A stretch of 64,000 bases of DNA from Pseudobdellovibrionaceae bacterium (GCA_019637875.1 JAHBUW010000007.1:124001-188000), one strand, 5' to 3'; positions 8,574 through 16,815 are shown, counted from the stretch's first letter. Notes: generated by a model not told the origin, from the sequence alone. Made by a program: numbers and translations.

Positions 8574-9518
8574 ATGAGCCTCAAGATCTACGACCCCCGG
8601 GACTTTCCCGCCTATCTCCCGAAATTGAACAACCTCTACGACGATCTGTTCACGGGCGGTAAAGGTTTCCGGTCGCAGCTCATCAAGTGGGTCGCGGGCA
8701 GCTTGGGTTCTTCCGACAAAATTCAGAATCTGCTGGGGCAGACGATCGAGTTCATCCACAACGCCTCGCTGTTGCACGACGATCTGATCGACCGCTCGCA
8801 ATTGCGTCGCGGGAAAACCGCGGCCTGGGTGAAGTACACGCCCGAGTACGCCGTGCTGGCGGGGGATTACCTGCTCGCGCGCGTGATGGTGAATCTGTCC
8901 GGTAACGGCAACATCCGCCTCGTGCAGTACACGGCCGAGGTCATCTCGGATCTACTTGAGGGCGAGTGGCTGCAGGACTCGCTCGTCGGCGATATGGAAG
9001 TCGACTTGAGTCAGCTCGATCGCGTGCACAACCTGAAAACGGCGTCGCTGTTCAAGTGGTGCCTGCGCGCGCCGTTCCTCGCGGAGGAACGCTACGAGCC
9101 GGGACTCCATACGGCTCTTGAAGAGATGGGCACGCTGCTGGGGCAGCTGTTCCAACGCTCGGACGATCTTTTGGATTTTGACGTGCGCAACGACGAAGGG
9201 AAAAATCCTCTGGGCGATCTGAAGTCGGGATACTTGAACAGCTTCGGCGCGTTCGCGACCCGTGACCTGACCGCCGCGCAAAAACGCGAACTCAAAACTT
9301 GCGAAACTTTGGCGGACTTCCAGGCCCGGCTGGGGGGCGCTGCGGTTTTTGAGGCGCGCGTGAAAGAGTTCGACCAGAAAAACCAATTCCTGATTGATCT
9401 TTACCGCCACCAAATGGTCCTCTTGAAGAACCACCTGAAACCCGGTGAGGAAGTGCTGCTCGAACGGCTGGAGCCTTTGACGGAAATTCTTTACTGGCGA
9501 CGTAAACCGAAATCTTGA
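8574..9518 (+). CDS. Polyprenyl diphosphate synthase
   Basis: This 314-residue trans-prenyltransferase elongates allylic diphosphates with isopentenyl diphosphate. Both Asp-rich motifs are intact: HDDLIDRSQLRRGK (first, about residue 65) and QRSDDLLDFDV (second, about residue 200). GGKGFRSQL, GDYLLAR, NLKTASLF and the post-SARM GKNPLGDLKSG lysine are also present. Chain length cannot be set from sequence; a menaquinone tail is likely given the neighbours. ATG 8574 is the chosen start; TTG 8538 would add 12 residues. It is divergent from the thioesterase and is followed closely by a UbiA-family gene. Confidence 0.9.
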   Translation: MSLKIYDPRDFPAYLPKLNNLYDDLFTGGKGFRSQLIKWVAGSLGSSDKIQNLLGQTIEFIHNASLLHDDLIDRSQLRRGKTAAWVKYTPEYAVLAGDYLLARVMVNLSGNGNIRLVQYTAEVISDLLEGEWLQDSLVGDMEVDLSQLDRVHNLKTASLFKWCLRAPFLAEERYEPGLHTALEEMGTLLGQLFQRSDDLLDFDVRNDEGKNPLGDLKSGYLNSFGAFATRDLTAAQKRELKTCETLADFQARLGGAAVFEARVKEFDQKNQFLIDLYRHQMVLLKNHLKPGEEVLLERLEPLTEILYWRRKPKS

Positions 9519-9526
9519 GGTCCCGG

Positions 9527-10618
9527 ATGACCCAACTGAAGACGCTCTCGCGCCAAGATCCCGAATTCCAAAAGTATCTCGACGGTCGTTTTTCCAAAAC
9601 GGAACGCGCGATCCCGCTTGAGACTTTGAACGTGAACTCCGAGTCCGAGTCCGTCACCTTCCGTATCGTGCCCTTGAAGGACGTTGTCCGCCCCGGGTTC
9701 TTCGCGATGTGGTCCGAAGTTTTCAAGTTCCGTTACTTCCTGCTGTTGGCTTTTCCCGCGTTCGTGATCCTGACGAAAAACATGTTCGACGACATCGAGA
9801 TCGATCCGCTCATCACGTCGACCTCGCTTCTGGGCGCGTTCTTTCTGATCGCGGCGGCGAATCTGTGGAACGACTACTTCGATCATCTGAAGGGCGTGGA
9901 CCGCATCCTGCCCGAAACGCAGAAGAAACCGATCCAGAAGGGTTGGGTGACGGCGTGGGCGACGAAGGCGTGGGCCTGCGCGTACCTGATCCTGGGCGTG
10001 GCGCTGGGGCTTCCCGCCGTGATCGTCGAGCCCGTGATCCTCGCGATCGTGGCGCTGCCGGGCGCGCTGGCGCTGTGGGCTTGGTTGAACCCGATCAAAG
10101 GCTTGCGGTTCCGTCGCGGAGCGGAGCTTTTGGTCTTCCTGCTCGTGGGGCCGATGTTCGCGGTGGGCTTTCAGATCGCGTCGAGCGGATTTTTTGACAT
10201 CGAAAGTTTGTGGATCGGCGTGCTGACCGGCTGGGTCGCGGTGTTTTTGATTCACGTCCGCAACTTCGAAGCGGTGATGGTGAACTCGCAGGCCGGTTTT
10301 CAAAGCACGGTCGTGGGTTTGGGCTTCGAAAGCAGCAAGAACCTGCTCGTCCTGTGGTGGGCGGCGCTGTGGGGCGCGTTCATCCTGTACCAATACGTCT
10401 ACACGCCGCTGATCTGGTGGCCGTTGGGCAGCTTCGCGATGGCCCTGGCGACGATCTTTCCGTTGAACCGTCGGGTGTCGCAGCTGAAGTCGCCGATGGG
10501 CTCCGAGATGACCGCCTTGATTCAGAACTGCCGTTCGTTCGTGAACGTCTTCTGGTGCTGGTGGCTGCTGCAGTGTCTGTGGATGTACCTTCTTCTGGAA
10601 ATCGCGCCGGCCTCATGA
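9527..10618 (+). CDS. UbiA-family prenyltransferase-like membrane protein
   Basis: A 363-residue integral membrane protein starting at ATG 9527 with GAGG 8 bases upstream. After a soluble N-terminus of about 70 residues it has UbiA-type helices and the first Asp-rich motif NLWNDYFDHLKGVD. The region of the second motif reads VRNFEAVMVNSQAGFQS and lacks the usual DxxxD aspartates, so its chemistry may differ from menA in the same window. It directly follows the polyprenyl diphosphate synthase and overlaps the next gene by ATGA. A role with a polyprenyl donor is likely; the acceptor is unknown. Confidence 0.75.
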   Translation: MTQLKTLSRQDPEFQKYLDGRFSKTERAIPLETLNVNSESESVTFRIVPLKDVVRPGFFAMWSEVFKFRYFLLLAFPAFVILTKNMFDDIEIDPLITSTSLLGAFFLIAAANLWNDYFDHLKGVDRILPETQKKPIQKGWVTAWATKAWACAYLILGVALGLPAVIVEPVILAIVALPGALALWAWLNPIKGLRFRRGAELLVFLLVGPMFAVGFQIASSGFFDIESLWIGVLTGWVAVFLIHVRNFEAVMVNSQAGFQSTVVGLGFESSKNLLVLWWAALWGAFILYQYVYTPLIWWPLGSFAMALATIFPLNRRVSQLKSPMGSEMTALIQNCRSFVNVFWCWWLLQCLWMYLLLEIAPAS

Positions 10619-11322
10619 GCGCGCCGAGCTTCGCCATCGAAGACGGCGTTCCCGTTTTGCGTTTCCCCGACGACCGGCGCCTGCGCTTGGACTTCGCGGA
10701 TTCGCGCTATCACCGTAAACTGCGCGGGAAAAACGAACTTCTGGCCAAAGCCGTGGGCATCAAGACTTTACCGACGGCCCCGCGCGTTTGGGATTTGAGT
10801 CTGGGACTCGCGGAAGATGCGTGGACACTCGCGCGTTTGGGCTGCGATCTGTGGGGGTTCGAACGTCAGCCGCTGCTGGCCCAGTTGGTTGAAGCTTCTT
10901 TGCAAGAGTACCGCATGCGGGTGGAGCCCGGTACGCACTGGGATGAGTCCGCCGCGCGTTTGCACGTGAACGCCGCTTCGGCGCGGGACGTGCTGCTCGC
11001 GTTGCGTGACGGGACGTCGGCGTTTCCGCGACCGGGGGCTTTGTACTTCGATCCGATGTACGAAGGCACCGGTAAATCCAGCGCGCTGCCGCGGTTGGAG
11101 ATGCAGCTGCTGCGCGGTTGGGTCGGGACCGATGACGATCAAGCCGAGGTCCTCGCGTTGGCGCGCTCCATTCCCGGAATGCGGGTCGTGGTGAAGCGCG
11201 CGGTGAAGGCCCCGGCTTTGGGCGGAGCGCCCACGCACGCCTTTGTCGGCGAAAAGGTGCGTTACGACATGTACCAGAACACCGTCACCGCTGCGGGGGC
11301 GACGGATACGGAGGCGCCATGA
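10615..11322 (+). CDS. RsmJ-like class I SAM-dependent methyltransferase
   Basis: ATG 10615 overlaps the preceding stop (ATGA); a longer frame upstream is a shadow. The 235-residue protein resembles RsmJ, which methylates N2 of G1516 in 16S rRNA: GKNELLAKAVGIK near residue 45, VWDLSLGLAEDAWTLARLGCDLWGFERQP as the SAM-binding motif I region, and catalytic YFDPMYEGTGKSSALPRLEM, matching the family DPMF...KSALVKKEM arrangement. Motif I is less Gly-rich than usual. It may be true RsmJ or a divergent relative. Confidence 0.75.
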   Translation: MSAPSFAIEDGVPVLRFPDDRRLRLDFADSRYHRKLRGKNELLAKAVGIKTLPTAPRVWDLSLGLAEDAWTLARLGCDLWGFERQPLLAQLVEASLQEYRMRVEPGTHWDESAARLHVNAASARDVLLALRDGTSAFPRPGALYFDPMYEGTGKSSALPRLEMQLLRGWVGTDDDQAEVLALARSIPGMRVVVKRAVKAPALGGAPTHAFVGEKVRYDMYQNTVTAAGATDTEAP

Positions 11323-11972
11323 TCGAGATGTTACTGCTCGCGAAAAAGGTCGGGATCACCGGAGCCTCGCGTTCGCGACTTTTGGCCTTGGCGCTTTTGC
11401 CGCTCGTGGCGCTGGTCGACTTCACGGTGCTCGCGGCTTTGGTCTATGCGGTCAGCTTCACCGGCGTGTTTCTGCCCATCGTGCGCGAGGGCATGGGGAC
11501 GGATCCGGCGGCCTGGGTGCTGTGGGTCGGCGATCCCGCCTGGACCCAAATGGCGGTGGCGGCGTTGCTGGGCCTGGTCGGCGGTTACGTTTGCGGAAAG
11601 TGGCCGCTCGTCAGCGGTTTGGCGATGGTCCTGACCTTCCCGAGTTTTCTGTCGGTGAAGGCGCTCGCGGTGATTTTTCTGTCGGAACGTTTGGGATTCC
11701 GCCTGCGCGATGCCCGTCGCGGGGTCGACGTCCGCGCCCGTGGCCTGGCGCTTCTGGCGACCTTGCTCGGCGCGCTCGCGCTCTTCGTCTTCGGGCAACT
11801 CGTCCAGATGATGTGGACCGAACTCATCGGGTTCGAATCAATTTTCCATCCGCGTTCGCGGTTCGTGCTTGCGGGACTGGTCGTCAGTCTGGGGCTGTGC
11901 CTGGAAGTGCTGCTGAACTTGGTGAGTTTTCATTTCCATTTCGAGCAGGTCTCCAAAGCCGCGCGGACGTAA
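11319..11972 (+). CDS. Polytopic membrane protein, function unknown
   Basis: A 217-residue protein starting within an ATGA overlap with the methyltransferase gene. I see about five hydrophobic segments (residues near 20-45, 65-90, 95-115, 145-170 and 185-205) separated by short basic loops such as RLRDARRGVDVRARG. It has no motif that I recognise. Co-translation with the UbiA-like gene and methyltransferase suggests the same operon, but nothing in it gives a function. Confidence 0.7.
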   Translation: MIEMLLLAKKVGITGASRSRLLALALLPLVALVDFTVLAALVYAVSFTGVFLPIVREGMGTDPAAWVLWVGDPAWTQMAVAALLGLVGGYVCGKWPLVSGLAMVLTFPSFLSVKALAVIFLSERLGFRLRDARRGVDVRARGLALLATLLGALALFVFGQLVQMMWTELIGFESIFHPRSRFVLAGLVVSLGLCLEVLLNLVSFHFHFEQVSKAART

Positions 11973-12014
11973 AGGCTTTGCCATCAAGTTGCGCGCCCCT
12001 TACGATCAGAGGGA

Positions 12015-12896
12015 ATGTCGAAAGAGTTGAAATCCCGCATCGAAGAATTGGAAGAGGCGCTCCGTCTGAAGGAGCAAGAGCTCGGCCGTTATCGCGCCGA
12101 ACTTCAGAAAACCAACCAATCTTTGGAGCGGATCATCACCGATCTCTCTCAAGAATTGAAATGGGTCGGCATCATCCAGAAGGCGCTCGCGCCGACGCAG
12201 ATTCCCAATATTCCCGGCTTCGAGTTCAGCTCGAAGTTTTTGCCCGGTCAGAGCGGCGGCGGGGATTATTTCGACATTTTCGAGCACGATGACCGACTGA
12301 AATTCGGCGTTCTGCTCAGCAGCTCGAGCGGATACTCCATGTCCGCGCTTTTTCTTTCGGTTCTCATGAAGGTTTCGGGACGCATCGAGGCGAAAAAAGG
12401 ATTGCAGCCCCAGCAGGCTTTAGAGACGTTGGCCGCCGAGATGACGCCGAATATGCAGGCGAAAGACGAAGCCTCCGTTTTTTACGGGGTCGTTGATCGT
12501 CGCAGCTTCGAGCTGCGTTATACGCTGCTCGGGGATCTGGCCGTCTTTCACCAACCGCAGTCCGGAGATAAGCTCGTGCGACTCGATCCGGCTGGTCGTG
12601 GACTGTCGTTGAAGAACAACACGGGATTTATCGACCACACCATCCAGCTGGGACCGCGCGATCGCGTGATCCTGTGTTCGGAAGGCATCGTGCAGGCTAA
12701 AAATCCGGCGGGCGAAGCCTTCGGGATGGAGCGTCTGCAGAAATTGGTGCTGCGCGCGCCCCGCGGGGGAGTTCACGATTTGCGCAATGAGATTTTGTTC
12801 CGCAACGAGCAATTCTCCGAGACGAATGAACCGCTGCGTGACCAAACCGTGCTCGTGATCGAGGTCAATGACCGGGTCATTAAACTTGCGAAATAA
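12015..12896 (+). CDS. Coiled-coil plus SpoIIE/PP2C-like phosphatase domain, probably degenerate
   Basis: The 293-residue product starts with a coiled coil (residues about 1-55, KSRIEELEEALRLKEQEL), a common signalling linker, then a SpoIIE/RsbU-like fold beginning VGIIQKALAPTQIP. The first metal Asp is present in GGGDYFDIF (Asp84). The second metal motif, normally DvsGhG, reads SSSGYS (Ser near 103), and the usual TDG near the C-terminus reads SEG; the last DQTVLVIEV keeps its Asp. Loss of a metal ligand suggests weak or no phosphatase activity and a partner-binding role. SD AGAGGGA lies just upstream. Confidence 0.8.
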   Translation: MSKELKSRIEELEEALRLKEQELGRYRAELQKTNQSLERIITDLSQELKWVGIIQKALAPTQIPNIPGFEFSSKFLPGQSGGGDYFDIFEHDDRLKFGVLLSSSSGYSMSALFLSVLMKVSGRIEAKKGLQPQQALETLAAEMTPNMQAKDEASVFYGVVDRRSFELRYTLLGDLAVFHQPQSGDKLVRLDPAGRGLSLKNNTGFIDHTIQLGPRDRVILCSEGIVQAKNPAGEAFGMERLQKLVLRAPRGGVHDLRNEILFRNEQFSETNEPLRDQTVLVIEVNDRVIKLAK

Positions 12897-12955
12897 GACC
12901 ACGTCAGGGATATTGAACCCGACGTATTCAGTCTCTCTGAGGAAAGGACCAAGCG

Positions 12956-14098
12956 ATGGCGGAAATTACGATTTATGAAGGTGCACTCGATAAAGGCCTG
13001 GAAGGGGTTGTCGCATGTTCGACGGCCGTTTCGACGATCGCTGACTCCACTTTGAGTTTCCGCGGTTACACGATCGAAGACCTCGCGGCGAATTCCACTT
13101 TCGAAGAAACCACCTATCTGCTGTGGAACGGCAAGCTGCCCACCAAGCCCGAACTCGACGCGTTCTCGAAAGAGCTGCACTCGGCGATGGCGCTTTCACC
13201 CGAGTACGTGAAAGTCTTGAAGACGATCCCCACCAAAGATGTCCACCCCATGGCTTGGCTGCGCACGGCGGTTTCGCTGATGGCGCACTGGGATGGCGAC
13301 GCGAACGATATGTCGGAGGCGGCGAACAAGAAAAAAGCTGTACGCATGACGGCGCAGATGGCGTCGATCGTGTGCGCATTCGAAGCGATCCGTAACGGCA
13401 AAGAGCCCCTCGCTCCCAAAGCGGACAAGTCGGTCGCTTGGAACTTCATGTACATGCTGAAGGGCACTGAGCCGACTCCTGAGCTCGTTAAAGTGTTCGA
13501 TACCTGTTTGGTCCTGCACGCGGATCACGAGCTGAACTGCTCGGCGTTCGCGACCCGCGTGACCGCTTCGTCGCTTTCGGACATCCACTCGGCGATCGTT
13601 TCGGCGATCGGTGCGTTGAAGGGCCCGCTCCATGGCGGCGCGAACGAGCAGGTCATGCTCATGCTCAAACGCATCGGCACCATCGAAAAAGCGCAGCAGT
13701 TCGTGAAAGACGCTCTGCAAGCGAAAGAGAAAGTCATGGGGATCGGTCACCGCGTTTACAAAAACGGCGACCCCCGTGCGGCGATCCTGCGCAAGATGTC
13801 GGACAAGCTGACCGCGCAAATCAACGAGCACCACTGGTACGAGATGTCGACTTTGATCGACGATACCATGTTCAAAGAGAAGGGCTTGATGCCGAACGTG
13901 GATTTCTACTCGGCGACCGTGTACTACTCGATGGGCATTCCGATCGACATTTACACGCCCATCTTCGCGGTTTCGCGCATCAGCGGCTGGCTGGCGCACG
14001 CGTTCGAGCAGTACGCGAACAACCGCATCTACCGCCCCCGCGGGAAATGGGTGGGACAAAAGGATATGAAGTACATTCCCTTGAGCGACCGGAAGTAA
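12956..14098 (+). CDS. gltA: Citrate synthase
   Basis: A 380-residue citrate/2-methylcitrate synthase of the short form. Catalytic residues are visible: His in GPLHGGANEQV, His in MGIGHRVYKNGDPRA, and Asp in NVDFYSATVYYSMGIP. HADHELNCSAFATRV and the C-terminal arginine segment NNRIYRPRGKWVG are also conserved. It condenses oxaloacetate with acetyl-CoA. The length and sequence style are shared with methylcitrate synthases, so propionyl-CoA use cannot be ruled out, but no other methylcitrate gene is nearby. GAGGAAAGG precedes the start. Confidence 0.93.
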   Translation: MAEITIYEGALDKGLEGVVACSTAVSTIADSTLSFRGYTIEDLAANSTFEETTYLLWNGKLPTKPELDAFSKELHSAMALSPEYVKVLKTIPTKDVHPMAWLRTAVSLMAHWDGDANDMSEAANKKKAVRMTAQMASIVCAFEAIRNGKEPLAPKADKSVAWNFMYMLKGTEPTPELVKVFDTCLVLHADHELNCSAFATRVTASSLSDIHSAIVSAIGALKGPLHGGANEQVMLMLKRIGTIEKAQQFVKDALQAKEKVMGIGHRVYKNGDPRAAILRKMSDKLTAQINEHHWYEMSTLIDDTMFKEKGLMPNVDFYSATVYYSMGIPIDIYTPIFAVSRISGWLAHAFEQYANNRIYRPRGKWVGQKDMKYIPLSDRK

Positions 14099-14102
14099 GC
14101 GC

Positions 14103-14828
14103 GTGCCGACTCGGGTGGTTTTAGTCGATACGTCCTATGAGCACCAACAGCGGCTCGAGGACGTGAACGAAGCCCACACGAGCGGTCAGTACACTTTCGA
14201 AACGACCGCTTCGTTTGCCCACGACGCCGCCTTCTGGGCGGCGGTCGACGTTTTGGTTCTGCATGTTCCCGATGAGCCCATGATTCAGGGCGCGTTTCTG
14301 GAAAAACTGAAGGCGCAGGTGGGGCCCAAGACCCGCGTGATCATCATGGCGCCGCAGATGAACCCCGCGTTGATCGCGGTTTCCCATCAATTTCCCAAAG
14401 TGCGTTTGATGAAGCTGCCGGTGACGGGCTACGCGCTTTACCGTGCGTTGGTGGACATCACGACGGACTATCCGCGGGGGCAGCAGCAGGTGCATCCGCG
14501 TTTTCTGACGGATCTCGCGGTCGAAGTCGTTTCGGATCTGAAGTCGGTGAAAAGTCCGGCGCGCGTGAAAAATCTGTCGATCAGCGGCGCGTATTTCGAA
14601 ACCGTCGAGACCACTGAGGCGCAGGCCGTTTTCGTGGTCGGCGATCTGGTGCGGATGGCGATTGCGCTACCGACGGGTGCGGCGGGTGGCGTCCCCAAGG
14701 CCTATCAGTTCGACGCGCGCATCGTCTGGCAAAGGCCGCTCGAGGACGGGCAGGGCATCGGATACGGCTGCGCGTTCTTGAACAAAGAGCAGGTCTATGA
14801 TGAACTCCTGGCGCAAGTCGGGAGGTAA
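14103..14828 (+). CDS. PilZ-domain protein with receiver-like N-terminus
   Basis: A 241-residue protein from GTG 14103, 4 bases after citrate synthase. Residues 1-120 have a receiver-like alternation (TRVVLVDTS, VDVLVLHVPDE, TRVIIMAP, MKLPVTGYALYRALV) without a convincing phospho-acceptor pair. Residues about 135-240 are a PilZ domain: PRFLTDLAVEV stands where the RxxxR motif is expected but is degenerate, while VKNLSISGAYFE matches the (D/N)xSxxG motif and GIGYGCAFLN is a later strand. PilZ domains bind cyclic di-GMP; with a weak first motif, binding is uncertain. Confidence 0.8.
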   Translation: MPTRVVLVDTSYEHQQRLEDVNEAHTSGQYTFETTASFAHDAAFWAAVDVLVLHVPDEPMIQGAFLEKLKAQVGPKTRVIIMAPQMNPALIAVSHQFPKVRLMKLPVTGYALYRALVDITTDYPRGQQQVHPRFLTDLAVEVVSDLKSVKSPARVKNLSISGAYFETVETTEAQAVFVVGDLVRMAIALPTGAAGGVPKAYQFDARIVWQRPLEDGQGIGYGCAFLNKEQVYDELLAQVGR

Positions 14829-14833
14829 TTTCT

Positions 14834-15223
14834 ATGGCTTCGGTTTTCACGAAAATCATCAGCGGTGAGTTGCCCGCGCATAAAGTGTACGAAGACGAGC
14901 GGATCATCGCGATCTTGGCGTTGGATCAGATCAACATGGGGCATACCCTCGTGATTCCCAAAGTCGAAGTGAACCATTGGTTCGATGTTCCCGAAGACGA
15001 TTTCCTGCATCTGCAAAAAATCGCGCAACGGATCGGCCGCGCGATCAAGGCGGCGACCGATTGCCCGCGCGTGCTGACGGCGGCGGTGGGTTTCGAAGTG
15101 CCTCACTATCACTTGCATTTGATTCCGGCGGCGGCCATCGCCGACCTGAATTTCGCGAAGGCGACGCGCCGGACGGACGACGAAATGCGCGCGGTGCTTG
15201 AAAAAATTCGGGCGCATTTGTAG
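14834..15223 (+). CDS. HIT-family nucleotide-binding protein
   Basis: A 129-residue histidine-triad protein, with SD GGGAGG ahead of ATG 14834. The signature VPHYHLHLIP (H-x-H-x-H) is complete near residue 92, with the N-terminal FTKIISGELPAHKVYEDERIIAILALDQINMGHTLVIPK characteristic of HIT/HINT hydrolases. Family members cleave nucleoside phosphoramidates or dinucleotides; the exact substrate is unknown. It lies 5 bases after the PilZ gene and is likely co-transcribed. Confidence 0.93.
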   Translation: MASVFTKIISGELPAHKVYEDERIIAILALDQINMGHTLVIPKVEVNHWFDVPEDDFLHLQKIAQRIGRAIKAATDCPRVLTAAVGFEVPHYHLHLIPAAAIADLNFAKATRRTDDEMRAVLEKIRAHL

Positions 15224-15315
15224 CCCGGGCGTCGGGAAAATCGCCCCGACTTTGGTCTGGGGCTCCTCCTAACAGTAATCATAAAATCAATTGTCTGGGA
15301 TCACCCCGCGATTTT

Positions 15316-15324
15316 TGTTATCTT
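15316..15324 (+). promoter_or_regulatory. Extended -10 promoter candidate for small RNA
   Basis: TGTTATCTT fits an extended -10 element (TGn then TATCTT). No good -35 is seen at 16-18 bases. Start of transcription would be near 15331, upstream of the structured region. Confidence 0.4.
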
Positions 15325-15330
15325 GAAGTT

Positions 15331-15514
15331 GCCGTTCTCACGGCGCGGAAGGGGGTGATGCTTGGTGACGAAATGTGACAAGACCAAGGCGGAGGTGAGT
15401 GTCCTTTAGGGACTCACGCTTTCGAGCGCGAACCTAAATGCGACATTTGCTTTCGCCTATAAGGTTTTACAGTTTCTTCTAGGGGGTTGCTTCAGGCAGC
15501 CCCCTTCTTTTTTT
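15331..15514 (+). ncRNA. Candidate structured small RNA (about 180 nt), family unknown
   Basis: This non-coding stretch holds consecutive helices: CTTGGT...ACCAAG (about 15360-15387), GTGAGT...ACTCAC closed by a TTTA loop (about 15393-15416), CGCT-TTCG-AGCG, and GCGAA...TTCGC enclosing AAATG-CGA-CATTT. AGGCG and CGCCT can close the central part. It ends in a strong intrinsic terminator. No open reading frame or ribosome-binding site is apparent. I could not match it to RNase P, tmRNA, SRP, 6S or the cyclic di-GMP riboswitch consensus. Boundaries are estimated from the promoter-like element and terminator. Confidence 0.55.
15482..15514 (+). terminator. Intrinsic terminator of the small RNA
   Basis: GGGGGTTGC (15482-15490) pairs with GCAGCCCCC (15496-15504), a 9-bp stem with a 5-base loop, followed by TTCTTTTTTT. 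Confidence 0.9.
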
Positions 15515-15552
15515 GTGGGTGGGGATTGGGGGGTTCAACTCCCAACTTCCAG

Positions 15553-15580
15553 ATTCCCAATTCCCAATTCCCAATTCCCA
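15553..15580 (+). repeat. Tandem heptanucleotide repeat, (ATTCCCA)x4
   Basis: Four perfect tandem copies of ATTCCCA, preceded by degenerate copies (ACTCCCA, ACTTCCA). It lies between the small RNA terminator and the HNH gene. A single ATTCCCAAT also occurs at the 3' end of the HNH coding sequence (16792-16800). Confidence 0.95.
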
Positions 15581-15581
15581 A

Positions 15582-15930
15582 TGAGACGGCTCTCGGTCAG
15601 CTCCGACTTTCGCGGAGTTGAGAAGTCGTAATGGACTCGTCGGGCGGAGCCGAGAAATCAGCGGAGTTTAGGAATAACTTCGCTGGCGGCGAAGCTTTGC
15701 GTTGAGAAATATTTGCTACGCGGTTTTTCGCTTTACAGGAATTTTCCACTTTGACGTTTCTGCAGGAGAAACGATCTGCGCGACATTTTCTAAAAATGAC
15801 TCTCGAGTTGAGATCTCTCGTCATGCGCGAAGCTCCCGTCTTAGAAGGGGAAATAGACTTTGATCCTCGCCTCACGCGAATTCGTCTCTGGAAAACCCGT
15901 GCTAAGACATGTCTAGCGGAGGCGAAAGAA
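15582..15930. other. Gene-free stretch upstream of the HNH gene
   Basis: No supported gene. It contains small inverted repeats (CTCCG...CGGAG near 15601-15617 and CTTCGC...GCGAAG near 15680). The HNH frame is open from 15751, but the well-spaced GGAGG at 15918-15922 points to the start at 15931. Base composition is lower in GC than the surrounding core genes. Confidence 0.5.
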
Positions 15931-16812
15931 ATGACGAACGCCGAACTCATTCGGAACTTCGAAAAGCTTGTCCAGGTCGAGCGACGTGTGACTCGAAAGC
16001 TACTCGAGCATATCGCCGAGATCGAGTCATGCCGTGCATATCTCGATCTCGGATACGATGGAATGTATGCCTATTTAACGAAAGGCTTGGGCTACTCAGA
16101 AGGGGCTGCTTACCGCCGACTACAAGCGGCGCGCGTTCTGAAGGTGGCGCCCTCGGTGGCTGAAAAAGTTGAGGCCGGAACTTTGAATCTCACCCAGCTC
16201 GCCGAAGTCGCAAAAGTCAGCCGACAAACGAAACTCAAGCCGACCGCCGAGCTTTTCGCGAAATTGGAAACGCGGTCGAAAGCGGCGACCGAGCAGATCG
16301 TCGCGCAGGCTTTTGACGTTTCGCCACGAAGTGAAGTTCACAAACGCACGCAGCGCGATCATTCGGTGCGTCTGGAAATCACTTTCTCGGCAGAGCAGTT
16401 TGCTGCCGTCGAAAAGGCGCGCGGTCTGCTTTCGCATATTTGTCCCGAGGGGGCTTGGCCCGAAGTTTTTGTGGAACTCGCCCGACGCTATTCAGAAAAA
16501 TTCGAAGCTCGTGAAAGCCAACGCGCGAAACCCACGGCATCCGTTGAGGCGAAGGCCGCTTGGGTCCCGCTGGCGGGGAGACGCCGCAGCATCCCAGCCT
16601 CGCAACGGCGCCTTATTTTTCTGCGCGCGGGTGGATGTTGTGAGCACGTCGATCTCGCCAGTGGGCGGCGCTGTGGCTCGGCTTATCAACCTCAAGTGGA
16701 TCATATCCAACCTGTCGCCCGTGGTGGTACGAACGATCCCGCGAATCTGCAGCTGCTGTGCGGCTCCCACAACCGAGCGAAGGGATTCGCGATTCCCAAT
16801 CGGAAATCGTGA
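15931..16812 (+). CDS. HNH endonuclease
   Basis: ATG 15931 has GGAGG 8 bases upstream; the product is 293 residues. The first 190 residues are helical and charged, with a segment resembling 13E12/DUF222-type HNH proteins (SCRAYLDLGYDGMYAYLTKGLGYSEGAAYRRLQAAR). The C-terminal HNH domain is complete: GGCCEH, RRCGSAYQPQVDHIQPVARGG, and LQLLCGSHNRAKG, with paired Cys for structural zinc. Such nucleases are often repeated in genomes and sit in accessory spots; here the gene stands alone with repeats upstream. Target is unknown. Confidence 0.88.
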   Translation: MTNAELIRNFEKLVQVERRVTRKLLEHIAEIESCRAYLDLGYDGMYAYLTKGLGYSEGAAYRRLQAARVLKVAPSVAEKVEAGTLNLTQLAEVAKVSRQTKLKPTAELFAKLETRSKAATEQIVAQAFDVSPRSEVHKRTQRDHSVRLEITFSAEQFAAVEKARGLLSHICPEGAWPEVFVELARRYSEKFEARESQRAKPTASVEAKAAWVPLAGRRRSIPASQRRLIFLRAGGCCEHVDLASGRRCGSAYQPQVDHIQPVARGGTNDPANLQLLCGSHNRAKGFAIPNRKS

Positions 16813-16815
16813 AAG

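Noticed and set aside
15331-15514. tmRNA, 6S, SRP, RNase P or cyclic di-GMP riboswitch identity for the small RNA
   Set aside because: The diagnostic conserved sequences of these families are not present in the stretch.
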